DNA of 64,000 bases from Sphingomonas oligoaromativorans (GCF_011762195.1 NZ_JAASQK010000004.1:248001-312000); one strand, 5' to 3'. Shown: positions 51,454-60,743, counted from the first letter of the stretch. Program-made: numbers and translations. Notes: generated by a model not told the origin, from the letters alone.

Positions 51454-52397
51454 CGGGTGGCCGGAGCGAGCGCTGCGGTCGGCCGGCTGCGGCCGGTCAG
51501 AAGCGCTCGCTCGGCGATCCCGATGGACGCGAATGCCAGCAGACAGCCTGCGACTACGTCGCTCAGATAATGGGCGCCGTCCACCGGGGTGGACAGAAGA
51601 AGCGCCGCCTCGATCGCCAGTCCGGGCCAGCGCGTCCAGGGGCTTTGCCAATAAGCCCAGGCGAAGATGATGCCCAGCGCCGCGTGGAAGCTCGGGAAAG
51701 CGATGATGCCCTGCATCCGGTCGAGGGCGAGCGTGCGCAGCGTCCCATCGCGAACGCCGAGGAAATCCGGCACATGCGTCCAGGCGTCCGAGGGCTGGAT
51801 GCCGGAATAGGCCGCGGCGTGCAGATTGAAATGGGCATATCCGCCGACCGCCGGCCAGATGGCGGAGACGGCGATCGAAACCACGGCAGATGCGATCACG
51901 CTCCACACGAGGATGCGGAGCTGATGGCGGCGCCCCGTCAGGCCGAGCAGCAGGATCGCCGCCGCCAGTTGCGGGAGCAATGTGTCATAGGCCAGCCGCA
52001 GCGGCCCGTGCAGCGCCGGGTGTGCATTGATCCAGGCGAGATAAGCGCGCCAGTCGAACCCCATCAAGCGATCGGCGTGAACGAGTCGGGCATCCTGCAA
52101 CGGGCGATCGAGGCTCGCCGCGAGATAGGAGAGCGGGCCGGCGATCATCGTGAAGAGCACCAGTTGGGCGAGGGCTTCGCACGAACTGGCAAGCCGCTCC
52201 TCCCGCCGAACGCTTCGATAGAAGCAGGTGGCCCCGTATAATGCCAATGCTCCGCAGACCGGGTGAAGCAGGCTCGGCCACATGACGATAAAGCCGGTGG
52301 ACCAAAGCCCGAACGATGTTGCCGCTCCGAGCGTGGCAATGACAATCCAAGCCATTCTGGCGTCATAAGAAGCGCGGAGAAGCGGGTGGACCGGCAT
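51450..52397 (-). CDS. PAP2 superfamily membrane phosphatase-like protein
   Basis: A 315-residue membrane protein with about seven hydrophobic segments. The later part has FPSFHAALGIIFAW and GAHYLSDVVAG, matching the SxxH and RxxxxxH/D-type signatures of PAP2 phosphatases and inositolphosphoryltransferase-like enzymes. PAP2 proteins dephosphorylate lipid phosphates or transfer phospho-head groups, as in sphingolipid or undecaprenyl metabolism. The first KxxxxxxRP motif is not clear, so activity is inferred. Divergent from acpP. Confidence 0.82.
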   Translation of the reverse strand: MPVHPLLRASYDARMAWIVIATLGAATSFGLWSTGFIVMWPSLLHPVCGALALYGATCFYRSVRREERLASSCEALAQLVLFTMIAGPLSYLAASLDRPLQDARLVHADRLMGFDWRAYLAWINAHPALHGPLRLAYDTLLPQLAAAILLLGLTGRRHQLRILVWSVIASAVVSIAVSAIWPAVGGYAHFNLHAAAYSGIQPSDAWTHVPDFLGVRDGTLRTLALDRMQGIIAFPSFHAALGIIFAWAYWQSPWTRWPGLAIEAALLLSTPVDGAHYLSDVVAGCLLAFASIGIAERALLTGRSRPTAALAPATR

Positions 52398-52528
52398 GAT
52401 GGGCCTGTAATCCAGCGCTCGCTATCAAACTCCTAACGGAAGCGTTGCGGCCCCTCTTGCCAGCATCGGCCACCCCGTCTAGGGCATTCGACCAACAACA
52501 ATCCCCCAAACGGAATGGGAAGAGAGAC

Positions 52529-52765
52529 ATGAGCGAGACCGCCGAGCGCGTGAAGAAGATCGTCGTCGAGCATCTCGGCGTCGAGGCCGAGAAGGTGACC
52601 GAGGACGCGAGCTTCATCGACGATCTCGGTGCCGACAGCCTCGACATCGTCGAGCTGGTCATGGCGTTCGAGGAAGAATTCGGCGTGGAAATCCCGGACG
52701 ATGCCGCCGAGAAGATCACCACGGTGAAGGACGCGATCGCCTACATCGACAGCCACAAGGGCTGA
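52529..52765 (+). CDS. acpP: Acyl carrier protein
   Basis: The 78-residue ACP is acidic and carries the phosphopantetheine serine at Ser37 in [14 protein letters not shown] 52529 has GAAGAGAG upstream. It carries growing acyl chains for FabD, FabG and FabF around it. The reading from 52445 is upstream of the ribosome-binding site and rejected. A strong terminator follows, although fabF continues the same direction. Confidence 0.98.
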   Translation: MSETAERVKKIVVEHLGVEAEKVTEDASFIDDLGADSLDIVELVMAFEEEFGVEIPDDAAEKITTVKDAIAYIDSHKG

Positions 52766-52813
52766 GGCAAGCGATCCTGCCATCGGCCACCTTCGGGGGC
52801 CGGAGGATTCAAG

Positions 52814-52860
52814 ACGGCTCTCCGACCCGGATCATCGGGGCCGGGGGGCCGTTTCGTTTT
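52814..52860 (+). terminator. Intrinsic terminator after acpP
   Basis: ACGGCTCTCCG and downstream CCGGGG-type sequence form a long stem with a few G-U pairs and one mismatch, followed by TTTCGTTTTT. It would separate much acpP mRNA from fabF, as expected for the very abundant ACP. Confidence 0.75.
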
Positions 52861-52914
52861 TGGGGCGTTCTGCGTGTCAGGCGCCAGCGAGCTGAATGAA
52901 GAGAGGAGGCGCCG

Positions 52915-54171
52915 ATGCGCCGCGTAGTTGTCACGGGTCTGGGTCTTGTCACGCCGCTGGGCGCTGACGTGGAGACGAGCTGGGCGAACCTGATCGCCGG
53001 CAAGTCGGGCGCGGGCACCATCACCCGCTTCGATGCGTCCAACCAGGCCTGCACGGTCGCGTGCGAGGTGAAGCCGGCCGATCATCCCTGGGGCTTCGAT
53101 CCGGGCAAGCGCGTCGATCATAAGGTGCAGCGCCAGGTCGATCCGTTCATCGTCTATGGGATCGACGCCGCCGGTCAGGCGCTGGAAGACGCCGGCCTCA
53201 CCGAGATGACGCTGGAAGAAAGCTATCGTGCCGGCGTGTCGATCGGCTCGGGCATCGGCGGCCTGCCTGGCATCGAGAGCGAGTCGATCGTGCTGCACGA
53301 GAAGGGGCCGCGCCGCGTCAGCCCGCACTTCGTGCATGGCCGCCTCATCAATCTGATTTCCGGCCAGGTCTCGATCAAATATGGCCTGCGTGGCCCGAAC
53401 CATGCCGTCGTCACGGCCTGCTCGACCGGCGCGCACTCGATCGGCGACGCCGCGCGCATGATCGCGATGGATGATGCCGACATCATGCTTGCCGGCGGCG
53501 CGGAGAGCACCGTTTGTCCGATTGGCATCGCGGGCTTCGCGCAGGCCCGCGCGCTCTGCACGTCGTTCAACGATACGCCCGAAAAGGCCTCGCGCCCCTA
53601 TGACAAGGATCGCGACGGCTTCGTGATGGGCGAGGGCGCGGGCGTGGTCGTTCTGGAGGAATATGAGCACGCCAAGGCGCGCGGCGCGAAGATCTATGCC
53701 GAGGTGATCGGCTATGGCCTGTCGGGCGACGCCTATCACGTCACCGCCCCGCACCCGGATGGCGACGGTGCCTATCGCTCGATGGAGATGGCGCTCAAGA
53801 AATCCGGCCTGAAGCCCTCGGATATCGACTATATCAACGCGCACGGCACCTCGACCATGGCCGACATGATCGAGCTAGGCGCGACGCAGCGGCTGTTCGG
53901 CAAGGATCTGGGCGGCGCTTCGATGAGCTCGACCAAATCGGCGATCGGGCACCTGCTCGGTGGCGCGGGCGCGGTGGAGAGCATCTTCTGCATCCTCGCG
54001 CTGCGCGACCAGATCGTGCCGCCGACGCTCAACCTCGATAATCCCGACGAGGGCGCCGAGGGTGTCGATCTCGTGCCGCACGTCGCGAAGAAGCGTGAGG
54101 TGAGGGCCGTTCTCAACAACAGCTTCGGCTTCGGCGGCACCAACGCCAGCCTGGTGATGCGCAAGATCTAA
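52915..54171 (+). CDS. fabF: Beta-ketoacyl-ACP synthase II
   Basis: FabF condenses malonyl-ACP with acyl-ACP. The 418-residue protein starts MRRVVVTGLGLVTPLG. The catalytic Cys-His-His set is at Cys169 (TACSTGAHS), His310 (NAHGTST) and His346 (SAIGHLLGGAGAV). Length and order after acpP are normal. mltG follows after 8 bases, the usual acpP-fabF-mltG arrangement. Confidence 0.97.
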   Translation: MRRVVVTGLGLVTPLGADVETSWANLIAGKSGAGTITRFDASNQACTVACEVKPADHPWGFDPGKRVDHKVQRQVDPFIVYGIDAAGQALEDAGLTEMTLEESYRAGVSIGSGIGGLPGIESESIVLHEKGPRRVSPHFVHGRLINLISGQVSIKYGLRGPNHAVVTACSTGAHSIGDAARMIAMDDADIMLAGGAESTVCPIGIAGFAQARALCTSFNDTPEKASRPYDKDRDGFVMGEGAGVVVLEEYEHAKARGAKIYAEVIGYGLSGDAYHVTAPHPDGDGAYRSMEMALKKSGLKPSDIDYINAHGTSTMADMIELGATQRLFGKDLGGASMSSTKSAIGHLLGGAGAVESIFCILALRDQIVPPTLNLDNPDEGAEGVDLVPHVAKKREVRAVLNNSFGFGGTNASLVMRKI

Positions 54172-54179
54172 GGGTAACG

Positions 54180-55139
54180 ATGCGCCGGCTCCTCCTCCTG
54201 GTGCTGGCGCTCGGCGCGCTGGCGATCGGTGTTCCGCTGTGGATGTGGAACGGGCCTGGCCCGCTCCCGAAGCGGACCATCGTGCGAATCCCCGATGGCG
54301 CGACGATCGCGTCGGCTTCCCGCGTGCTCGCGGAGGCCGGCGCGATCCGCAGCGCGACATGGTTTCGCGGGCTGGCGGGGCGGCTTGGCTCGCACGATCC
54401 GATCCGTCCGGGCGCTTTCGCGATCCCGGCCCATGCCAGCTCGGCCTCCATTCTGGAGCTTCTCCAGCACGGCCGGCCCGCGCTGACGCTGCTGACCGTG
54501 CCGGAGGGGATGCCCTCCGTCCTCGTCCACGACAAGCTGATGGCGACCGCGGCGCTTGCCGGCCCGGTGCCGGTGCCGCCGGAAGGCACGGTGCTGCCCG
54601 ACAGCTATGCCTATCAGAAGGGCGAGACGCGCCTCGCCGTCGTCGAGCGGATGCAGAAGGCGATGGACAAGGCGCTCGCCGCCGAATGGGCCGATCGTGG
54701 CACCGATCTCGCCGTCTCCACCCCGCAGGAAGCGCTGACGCTGGCCTCGATCGTCGAGAAGGAGACGGCCATCGCCTCCGAGCGCGAGACGGTCGCGGCG
54801 GTCTACGGCAACCGCCTGAAGATGGGGATGCCGCTCCAGGCCGACCCGACCGTGATCTATCCGGTGACGAAGGGGCGCCCGCTCGGCAGGCGCATCCTCG
54901 AATCCGAGCTGCACGACAAGAACGCCTACAACACCTACGCCATGCGGGGCCTGCCCGCCGGGCCGATCTGCAATCCCGGACGGGCGTCGCTCCATGCGGT
55001 GCTGCATCCGGCGGCGAGCAAGGCGCTCTATTTCGTGGCGAACGGGCGGGGCGGCCATGTCTTCGCCGACACGCTTGCCGAGCATAACGCCAATGTGAAG
55101 AAGTGGTACGCGATCCGCCACGCGCGCGGGGAGATGTAA
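54180..55139 (+). CDS. mltG: Endolytic peptidoglycan transglycosylase MltG
   Basis: MltG cuts nascent glycan strands inside the chain and so sets glycan length. The 319-residue protein has an N-terminal membrane anchor (residues 2-22, LLLLVLALGALAIGVPLWMW in part), the YceG LysM-like region, and the catalytic Glu in LASIVEKET near residue 193. Later blocks are YGNRLKMGMPLQADPTV and NTYAMRGLPAGPI. Coupled to fabF in many proteobacteria. Confidence 0.95.
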   Translation: MRRLLLLVLALGALAIGVPLWMWNGPGPLPKRTIVRIPDGATIASASRVLAEAGAIRSATWFRGLAGRLGSHDPIRPGAFAIPAHASSASILELLQHGRPALTLLTVPEGMPSVLVHDKLMATAALAGPVPVPPEGTVLPDSYAYQKGETRLAVVERMQKAMDKALAAEWADRGTDLAVSTPQEALTLASIVEKETAIASERETVAAVYGNRLKMGMPLQADPTVIYPVTKGRPLGRRILESELHDKNAYNTYAMRGLPAGPICNPGRASLHAVLHPAASKALYFVANGRGGHVFADTLAEHNANVKKWYAIRHARGEM

Positions 55140-55210
55140 GCGCCCCGCAACCGCCTTGCGGGGTGTATTACCCGACTATATGCCTGCCCCATCGAGATAG
55201 AGGGGCTCCC

Positions 55211-57829
55211 ATGCGAACTGGTCTGACTGTAGCGGCGTTGATGCTTACTCCGGCGGCGTTGGCGGCCGCACCGGCGCCCGTCCCGCAGGGCATCCTGCCC
55301 GATACGGCCGTGCCCACCGCCTATCGGCTGGACCTGACCGTCCTTCCCGATCAGCCGCGCTTCTCGGGCCATGTCGAGATCGACGTCACGCTGAAGGCGC
55401 CGACGCGCTCGCTCTATCTGCATGGCCGCGACCTCAAGGTGACGACCGCGCTCGCCCGTGTCGGCGCCGTGAAGACCGCCGCCACCTATACCCAGGTCGA
55501 TCCGCTGGGCGTGGCGCGCGTCGATTTCGCCAGGCCGCTTCCGGCGGGCCGCGTGACGCTGGTGTTCGACTATGACGCGCCGTTCGGCAACAGCCCGTCG
55601 GGCATGTATCACCTGAAGATCGCGGACAAGTGGTACGCCTGGACGCAATTCGAATCGATCGACGCCCGCGCCGCCTATCCGGGCTTCGACCAGCCCGGCT
55701 ACAAGACGCCCTTCACCGTCTCGCTCACCACCGCGCCGGGCAGCACCGCCGTCAGCAACGCGCCGGAGACGGGCGTGGTGAAGGTCGGCAAGCTGGAAAG
55801 GCACCAGTTCGCCCCGACCAAGCCGCTGCCGACCTATCTGGTGGCGATGATGGTCGGCCCCTTCGCGACCGTCAGCGGCTTGGCCGCGCCGACGCCGGAG
55901 CGCGCCAAGCCGCTCCCCGTCCGCGTCGTCGGCACCCAGCCGAACAAGGACCAGATGGATTTCGCGCTCCAGAACACCGGCCAGATCGTCGGCCTGCTGG
56001 AGAAATATTTCGGCCGTCCGTTCCCCTTCCCGAAGCTCGACCAGATCGGTTCGCCGGTGATGCCGGGCGCGATGGAGAATGCCGGGGCGGACACCTATGG
56101 CGACAGCATCCTGTTCCTCGACAAGGGCGCCTCCACCGCCCAGAAGCAGGAATTCGGCATGGTGGTGGCGCATGAGCTGGCCCACCAGTGGTTCGGCGAT
56201 CTCGTCACGCCCAAATGGTGGGACGACATCTGGCTGAACGAGAGCTTCGCCAACTGGATGGGCTATCGCATCGGCAACGAGTGGCGGCCGGACCTCAAGA
56301 TCGGCGTCGGCGCGATCGGCGAGGCATTCCGCGCGATGAATATCGATGCGCTGAAGGCCGGCCGCCCGATCCACCAGCCGATCAAGACCAACGGCGAGAT
56401 CGACAGCGCTTTCGACGCCGTCACCTACGGCAAGGGCGGACAGGTCGTGGCGATGATCGCGGCCTATCTGGGCGACGAGAAGTTCCGCGAGGGTGTGAGG
56501 CTGCATCTCAACCGCCATGCCTATGGCAATGCGAGCACGGAGGAATTTTTCGCCGCGCTGGCCGAGGCGGCGCATGATCCGCGCGTGCTGGCCTCGCTCA
56601 AGAGCTTCGTCGATCAGCAGGGCGTGCCGGTCGTCCGCGTCGAGCGCACCGCGAACGGCCTCGCGGTCAGCCAGAAGCGCTATGCCATGCTCGGCACCGA
56701 TATCGCGCCGCAGACCTGGACGATCCCGCTGTGCGTGCGCGTCGGCGATACGCGCCAGTGCAGCCTGCTCGACAAGGCTTCGGGCGTCGTGCCGGTCACG
56801 GGCACGGGGGCGATCATGCCCAACGCAGGCGGCACGGGCTATTATCGCTTCTCGCTCTCCGAGACGGAGTGGAGGAAGCTGATCGGCGAATCCGCCAGCC
56901 TCCCGGCGGGCGAGGCGCTGGCGATGACGGACAGCCTGTGGGCGGCCTATCGCGCGGGCGAAGTCTCTCCGTCGCTGCTCGTGGCGGCGGCGCGGGCGAT
57001 GGCGGCCAATCCCTATTCGGGCGCGGTGACGGACGGCGGCCAGCGCCTGTCGTCGTGGCGCACGCGCGGGCTCATATCCGATGCGGACATGCCGGCCTAT
57101 CATGCTCTGATCGATGGCATTTACGCACCGATCCTGGAGAAGCTCGGCTTCGATCCCAAGGCCCGCATTTATGCGTCGGAAGATCCCGACCGGCAGAAGC
57201 TCCGCTCCAGCATCGTCTCGCTGCTGGCGGGCGAGGCGGAGGACAAGGCCGTCCTCGCCAAGCTTTCGGCGGCGGCCACCGCCTATCTGGGCGGTGACAA
57301 GGATGCGCTCGACCAGTCGCTCTTCGACGATGGTTTCGCTGCCTATCTGTCGAGCGGCGGCGATACCGCGCTTGCCGCGCTGTTCGACAAGGCGGCGTCG
57401 AGCGACGACACGCTGTTCCGCGATGCCGCCATCGAGGCGCTGGCGGGCACCGGTTCGGCGGCGAACGGCCGCTGGCTGATCGCCCATATGGACGACAAGC
57501 GTCTGCGCCCGAGCGATCGCCTCTCGGTGCTGCGTTACATGGTGTCCGAGCCGGCCACCCGCGATATGGGTTTCGACTATCTCGTGCAGCACTACGACGT
57601 CTTCGTGAAGGACAACGGCATCTTCGCCGCGTCGATCCTGCCCAAATATGGCAGCGATTATTGCTCGGTCGAGAAGGCGAACGAGATCGAAGCGGTGCTG
57701 CGTCCCAAGGTCGAGGCGTATAAGCGCGGCGGTCTGTCGCTGGATCGCGCGGTGGAGGAGGTACGCGATTGTGGCGTGCTCCAGCAGAAGCTGGGCACCC
57801 GGATCTCCGACGCCGTTCACGGACGATGA
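55211..57829 (+). CDS. M1 family aminopeptidase, exported
   Basis: A gluzincin aminopeptidase of 872 residues. ATG 55211 begins a signal peptide (MRTGLTVAALMLTPAALAAAP in part); the reading from 55103 would hide it. The exopeptidase motif GAMEN is near 286-290 and the zinc site HELAHQW, with His321, His325 and the downstream Glu in NESFANW near 344. The C-terminal ERAP1-like helical domain starts around residue 540. It removes N-terminal residues from peptides in the periplasm. A long antisense frame exists but lacks any support. Confidence 0.94.
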   Translation: MRTGLTVAALMLTPAALAAAPAPVPQGILPDTAVPTAYRLDLTVLPDQPRFSGHVEIDVTLKAPTRSLYLHGRDLKVTTALARVGAVKTAATYTQVDPLGVARVDFARPLPAGRVTLVFDYDAPFGNSPSGMYHLKIADKWYAWTQFESIDARAAYPGFDQPGYKTPFTVSLTTAPGSTAVSNAPETGVVKVGKLERHQFAPTKPLPTYLVAMMVGPFATVSGLAAPTPERAKPLPVRVVGTQPNKDQMDFALQNTGQIVGLLEKYFGRPFPFPKLDQIGSPVMPGAMENAGADTYGDSILFLDKGASTAQKQEFGMVVAHELAHQWFGDLVTPKWWDDIWLNESFANWMGYRIGNEWRPDLKIGVGAIGEAFRAMNIDALKAGRPIHQPIKTNGEIDSAFDAVTYGKGGQVVAMIAAYLGDEKFREGVRLHLNRHAYGNASTEEFFAALAEAAHDPRVLASLKSFVDQQGVPVVRVERTANGLAVSQKRYAMLGTDIAPQTWTIPLCVRVGDTRQCSLLDKASGVVPVTGTGAIMPNAGGTGYYRFSLSETEWRKLIGESASLPAGEALAMTDSLWAAYRAGEVSPSLLVAAARAMAANPYSGAVTDGGQRLSSWRTRGLISDADMPAYHALIDGIYAPILEKLGFDPKARIYASEDPDRQKLRSSIVSLLAGEAEDKAVLAKLSAAATAYLGGDKDALDQSLFDDGFAAYLSSGGDTALAALFDKAASSDDTLFRDAAIEALAGTGSAANGRWLIAHMDDKRLRPSDRLSVLRYMVSEPATRDMGFDYLVQHYDVFVKDNGIFAASILPKYGSDYCSVEKANEIEAVLRPKVEAYKRGGLSLDRAVEEVRDCGVLQQKLGTRISDAVHGR

Positions 57830-57837
57830 AGCGCGGG

Positions 57838-57865
57838 GCGCGGGCCGTGGTGGTACGGCCCGCGC
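57838..57865 (+). terminator. Hairpin after the M1 peptidase gene
   Basis: GCGCGGGCCGT and ACGGCCCGCGC form a perfect 11-base stem around a 6-base loop, 8 bases after the stop. No T-run follows. Confidence 0.65.
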
Positions 57866-57912
57866 CGCCATGGTCCGGTTCCGGCTCGATCGGCGGGAGG
57901 GGGCGTAAGCGG

Positions 57913-58191
57913 ATGAAAGGCATGGGCATCCTGATGGGCTTGCTGGCGATCGGTTGCGGATCGCCGGGGCAGCCGCAGGAGGCGTCGCCGGATCACGCGT
58001 CGGTAGCGCCCCCTGCCGTCTATGTTCCGCCGCACCGGCAGGGGCGGTACAGGCTGGTGGGGTTGCCCACCGGTCCCCGGATTTTCTTCAATCAGGCACG
58101 CTGCCTGCGCACGCTCCATACCTACGCCGCCGCAATGGAGGCGGGGCTCGGGGCGGGGAGCAGCAGCCAGCTCCGTTGCGAGCCCGAATGA
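57913..58191 (+). CDS. Small probable lipoprotein
   Basis: A 92-residue protein from ATG 57913 (MKGMGILMGLLAIGCGSPGQ). The sequence AIGC could be a lipobox, with Cys15 as lipid anchor, though it has Ala instead of Leu at -3. The mature part is Pro-rich and then has FFNQARCLRTLHTY and a late RCEPE, two cysteines that might pair. I do not recognise the family. It lies between the M1 peptidase hairpin and the AhpD-like gene. Confidence 0.6.
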   Translation: MKGMGILMGLLAIGCGSPGQPQEASPDHASVAPPAVYVPPHRQGRYRLVGLPTGPRIFFNQARCLRTLHTYAAAMEAGLGAGSSSQLRCEPE

Positions 58192-58289
58192 CGGCGCCTT
58201 GATCCGATCGGTCATCGCGATGCGCCGCGCGGGCATCCAGCACGGCCGGGCTCGGGTCTAAATCCTCCTCATCAACGAAGGAGGTTCTC

Positions 58290-58640
58290 ATGACCCACAT
58301 GATGGATTGGAATGGTTACCGCGCTCAGCTTGGCGCGGGTGTCGGCGAGATGGGCAAGCTGAGCCCGGATACGGTGCGCGGCTACATGACGCTCGGCGGC
58401 GCCGGCGCGAAGACCGGCCATCTCGACGCCAAGACCCGTGAGCTGATCGCGCTGGCGGTCGCCATCTCGCTGCGCTGCGACGGCTGTATCACGGTCCACG
58501 CCGATGCCGCGAACAAGCTGGGTGCCACCAGGGAAGAGGTCGCCGAGGCGCTGGGCGTCGCGGTGAGCATCAATGCCGGTGCCGCGCTTGTCTATTCCAC
58601 CCGCACGCTGGACGCCTTCGCGGCGGCCCAGGAAGCCTGA
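58290..58640 (+). CDS. Carboxymuconolactone decarboxylase family protein, AhpD-like
   Basis: A 116-residue all-helical protein. The AhpD-type active site is present: Cys63-x2-Cys66 (CDGC) followed by His70 in ITVHADAA. Such proteins reduce peroxiredoxins or alkyl hydroperoxides, or act as thiol disulphide carriers. A strong AAGGAGG ribosome-binding site precedes the ATG. It is followed by an RclC-like gene after 26 bases, so both are probably one operon concerned with oxidant defence. Confidence 0.88.
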   Translation: MTHMMDWNGYRAQLGAGVGEMGKLSPDTVRGYMTLGGAGAKTGHLDAKTRELIALAVAISLRCDGCITVHADAANKLGATREEVAEALGVAVSINAGAALVYSTRTLDAFAAAQEA

Positions 58641-58666
58641 GCGCCCGAAGGGCAGGGAGAAACATC

Positions 58667-59281
58667 ATGCTCCGTCTCATCAATCGGGGGCTCGGCATCA
58701 TCGCCAGCCCCGCCTCGAACCGCGTCGGTATCGGCGCGATGAAGATCGCCATCGCGATCATCTTCCTCTGGATCGGCTTCCTGAAGTTCCAGCCCTATGA
58801 AGCCGACAGCATCACGCCGTTCGTGGCGAACAGCCCGGTGATGTCCTTCTTCTACGAGCATCCGAAGGACTATAAGTCGCATCTCACCAAGGAAGGCGAA
58901 CTGAAGCCCGAACAGCGGAGCTGGCAGACCGCCAACAACACCTACGGCTTCTCCCATGGGCTCGGCACGGTGGAACTGGTGATCGGCGCGCTGACGCTGG
59001 CGGGGCTGGTATCGCGCCGGCTGGGTCTGGTGGGTGCGGCGCTGGCCTTCGCGACGCCGTTCGTCACCCTGTCCTTCCTGTTCACCACGCCGGAGGCATG
59101 GGTGCCTGCGCTGGGGGATGCCCAGCACGGCTTTCCCTATCTGTCGGGTGCCGGCCGGCTGGTCATCAAGGATGTGGCGATCCTCGCCGGGGCGTGGCTG
59201 ATCCTCGTCGACACCGCCCGCGCCCTGCTCCGCGACCGGACGGTGCAGGTCGAGAAGCGGAAGCAGTTCGAGATCGCCTGA
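58667..59281 (+). CDS. DUF417 membrane protein, YkgB/RclC-like
   Basis: A 204-residue protein with four hydrophobic segments (IAIAIIFLWIGFLKFQPYEA starts the first). The motif GFLKFQPYEADSITPFVANSP is the DUF417 signature (first 20 residues quoted in part). In E. coli the homologue YkgB is RclC, part of the RclABC reactive chlorine defence. It follows the AhpD-like gene and converges on nrsF. No RclA flavoenzyme or RclR regulator is here, so the role is inferred from the family. Confidence 0.87.
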   Translation: MLRLINRGLGIIASPASNRVGIGAMKIAIAIIFLWIGFLKFQPYEADSITPFVANSPVMSFFYEHPKDYKSHLTKEGELKPEQRSWQTANNTYGFSHGLGTVELVIGALTLAGLVSRRLGLVGAALAFATPFVTLSFLFTTPEAWVPALGDAQHGFPYLSGAGRLVIKDVAILAGAWLILVDTARALLRDRTVQVEKRKQFEIA

Positions 59282-59339
59282 CGACGTCCGGTGAAGCCCC
59301 AAGCGGCGGGTGGAGGAGGCTCCGCCCGCCGCCTGCCGT

Positions 59340-59981
59340 TCACCAGCGCGTGACGCGCGGCAGGATCAGCCACCAGATCAGCGCCACCGCCGCCGCGCCG
59401 GCGCCGTACCAGACGGCGACATAGAAGGGATCGTCATGCGGGCACTGGAAGATGAAGACGAAGGCGCCCCAGCCGGCTCCCGCAAGGCCGATGGCGAGCG
59501 CGCTTCCCTTCCGGTCGGTGGGGGCGCCGCGTCGCATCATCAGCCCCAGCGCCACGGCGACCGGGATCGACAGGATGACGATCGCGATCATGCAATCGAT
59601 GCCGTGCCGCCACATCAGCCGGGCGCGCAGCATCCCGCCGCCGGCATTGGCGATGTCGATCGCCCAGCCGCTCACCAGCGCGGCGCCGAGCAGCAGCGCC
59701 ATCCAGCGCAGGCCGGGCCGCGGCGACGCGGTCGGATCGAAGGAGCGGAGTGCCGTGACCATGCCGATGATCGTGAGGCCGCCGAGGCATCCCGCCTTCC
59801 ACCAGAAGGAGGGCATGTGCATCGCCATCATGAGATCGGGCCGGTGATGTCCGAGCATCAGATAGAGGCCCAGCTCCACCATGCCGACCAGCGCCAGCAC
59901 CATGCCCTCACGTCTGGGATTGCGGGGGCGCACCGGCGCGAGCGAGGCGACCAGATCGTCCAGGAGCTGCTCACTCGCCAT
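59340..59981 (-). CDS. nrsF: Anti-sigma factor NrsF (DUF1109)
   Basis: A 213-residue protein with six predicted membrane segments and a short cytosolic N-terminus (MASEQLLDDLVASLAPVRPR). NrsF binds and holds SigF at the membrane and releases it on metal or oxidative stress. Cysteines are Cys65, Cys130 and Cys180; the last two fall at the positions I recall as required in Caulobacter NrsF (131 and 181). It overlaps the sigF gene by 11 bases, so both are made together. Confidence 0.9.
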   Translation of the reverse strand: MASEQLLDDLVASLAPVRPRNPRREGMVLALVGMVELGLYLMLGHHRPDLMMAMHMPSFWWKAGCLGGLTIIGMVTALRSFDPTASPRPGLRWMALLLGAALVSGWAIDIANAGGGMLRARLMWRHGIDCMIAIVILSIPVAVALGLMMRRGAPTDRKGSALAIGLAGAGWGAFVFIFQCPHDDPFYVAVWYGAGAAAVALIWWLILPRVTRW

Positions 59982-60510
59982 CGGACTGCCTCTGGATCAA
60001 CGCGGCGAGGCGGGCGAGGCCGCGATGGATGTTGACCTTGATGAGCGAGCCGGACTGGCCGGTCCGCGCGGAGGCTTCCTCGACGCTATAGCCTTCGAGC
60101 TTCACCAGCCGGATCGCCTCGGCCTGCGCGGGTTTGAGCGTGGTCATCAACTGGCCCAGCAGCGCCGCGCTGGTGACGGCGCTCTCATGGTCGCCGATGG
60201 CGGTGTCGTCGGGCAGCTCCTCGGTCTTCTGGCGCGACATGGCGCGCAGGCGGTCGACCCACTTGTAGCGGGCGATGGCGGCAAGCCACGGCCGGAAAGG
60301 GCGGGCGGGATCATAGCTATGGCGTTTCTCGTGAATGGCGATCAGCGCTTCCTGCACCGCATCGTCGACATGGGCGGGGGGAAGGCGCGAGGCGTAATAT
60401 CGGGTCAGCCATCCCCGGATCTCGGCCAGCAGCCGGCGATAGGCGCCGCCATTGCCGGCCTGGGCCGCCGCCATCAGCGAGCCCCATTCGTCCGGCTCGG
60501 CCTCTTTCAT
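59971..60510 (-). CDS. sigF: ECF sigma factor SigF
   Basis: An ECF sigma factor with region 2 near the N-terminus (AHVDDAVQEALIAIHEKRHSY, in part) and region 4 near the end (LKPAQAEAIRLVKLEGYSVEE in part, then TGQSGSLIKVNIHRGL). The start is the main doubt: ATG 60510 gives 179 residues, ATG 60582 gives 203. The motif-defined transcription start is expected near 60585, leaving almost no leader for the longer form, so I prefer 60510. Neither has a clear Shine-Dalgarno. It is in an operon with nrsF, its inhibitor. Confidence 0.88.
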   Translation of the reverse strand: MKEAEPDEWGSLMAAAQAGNGGAYRRLLAEIRGWLTRYYASRLPPAHVDDAVQEALIAIHEKRHSYDPARPFRPWLAAIARYKWVDRLRAMSRQKTEELPDDTAIGDHESAVTSAALLGQLMTTLKPAQAEAIRLVKLEGYSVEEASARTGQSGSLIKVNIHRGLARLAALIQRQSDGE

Positions 60511-60591
60511 CGGGGGCGGACGGAAACGCAGAGGAGCAGCCGGAGCGTCGGACCTGAGGCTGGAGCGGGCGAGGGAAGGCATGGAACGCCA

Positions 60592-60617
60592 TTCGTCGGA
60601 AACAGGCTTCCGGTTAC
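60592..60617 (-). promoter_or_regulatory. SigF promoter of sigF-nrsF
   Basis: On the minus strand the sequence reads GTAACC (60617-60612), 16 bases, CGAA (60595-60592). This is exactly the Caulobacter SigF promoter pattern GTAACC-N16-CGAA as I recall it. It implies that SigF activates its own operon. Confidence 0.85.
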
Positions 60618-60743
60618 GGCATCATGCGCCGGCCCGACCGGCTGAAGGATTGGCAAGACAAGGCTCATGGCAGCTCCGTCACGCAGACTGACGAAGCTGG
60701 CCAGGAAAGCCAGCCCAATTCTCGCCTTATCCCGATTTTTCCG

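Noticed and set aside
55028-57871. Minus-strand frame of 947 codons opposite the M1 peptidase
   Set aside because: No domain is visible and the sense gene is complete.
58254-58279. SigF promoter upstream of the AhpD-like gene
   Set aside because: CGAA is part of the ribosome-binding site region and no GTAACC lies at the right distance.
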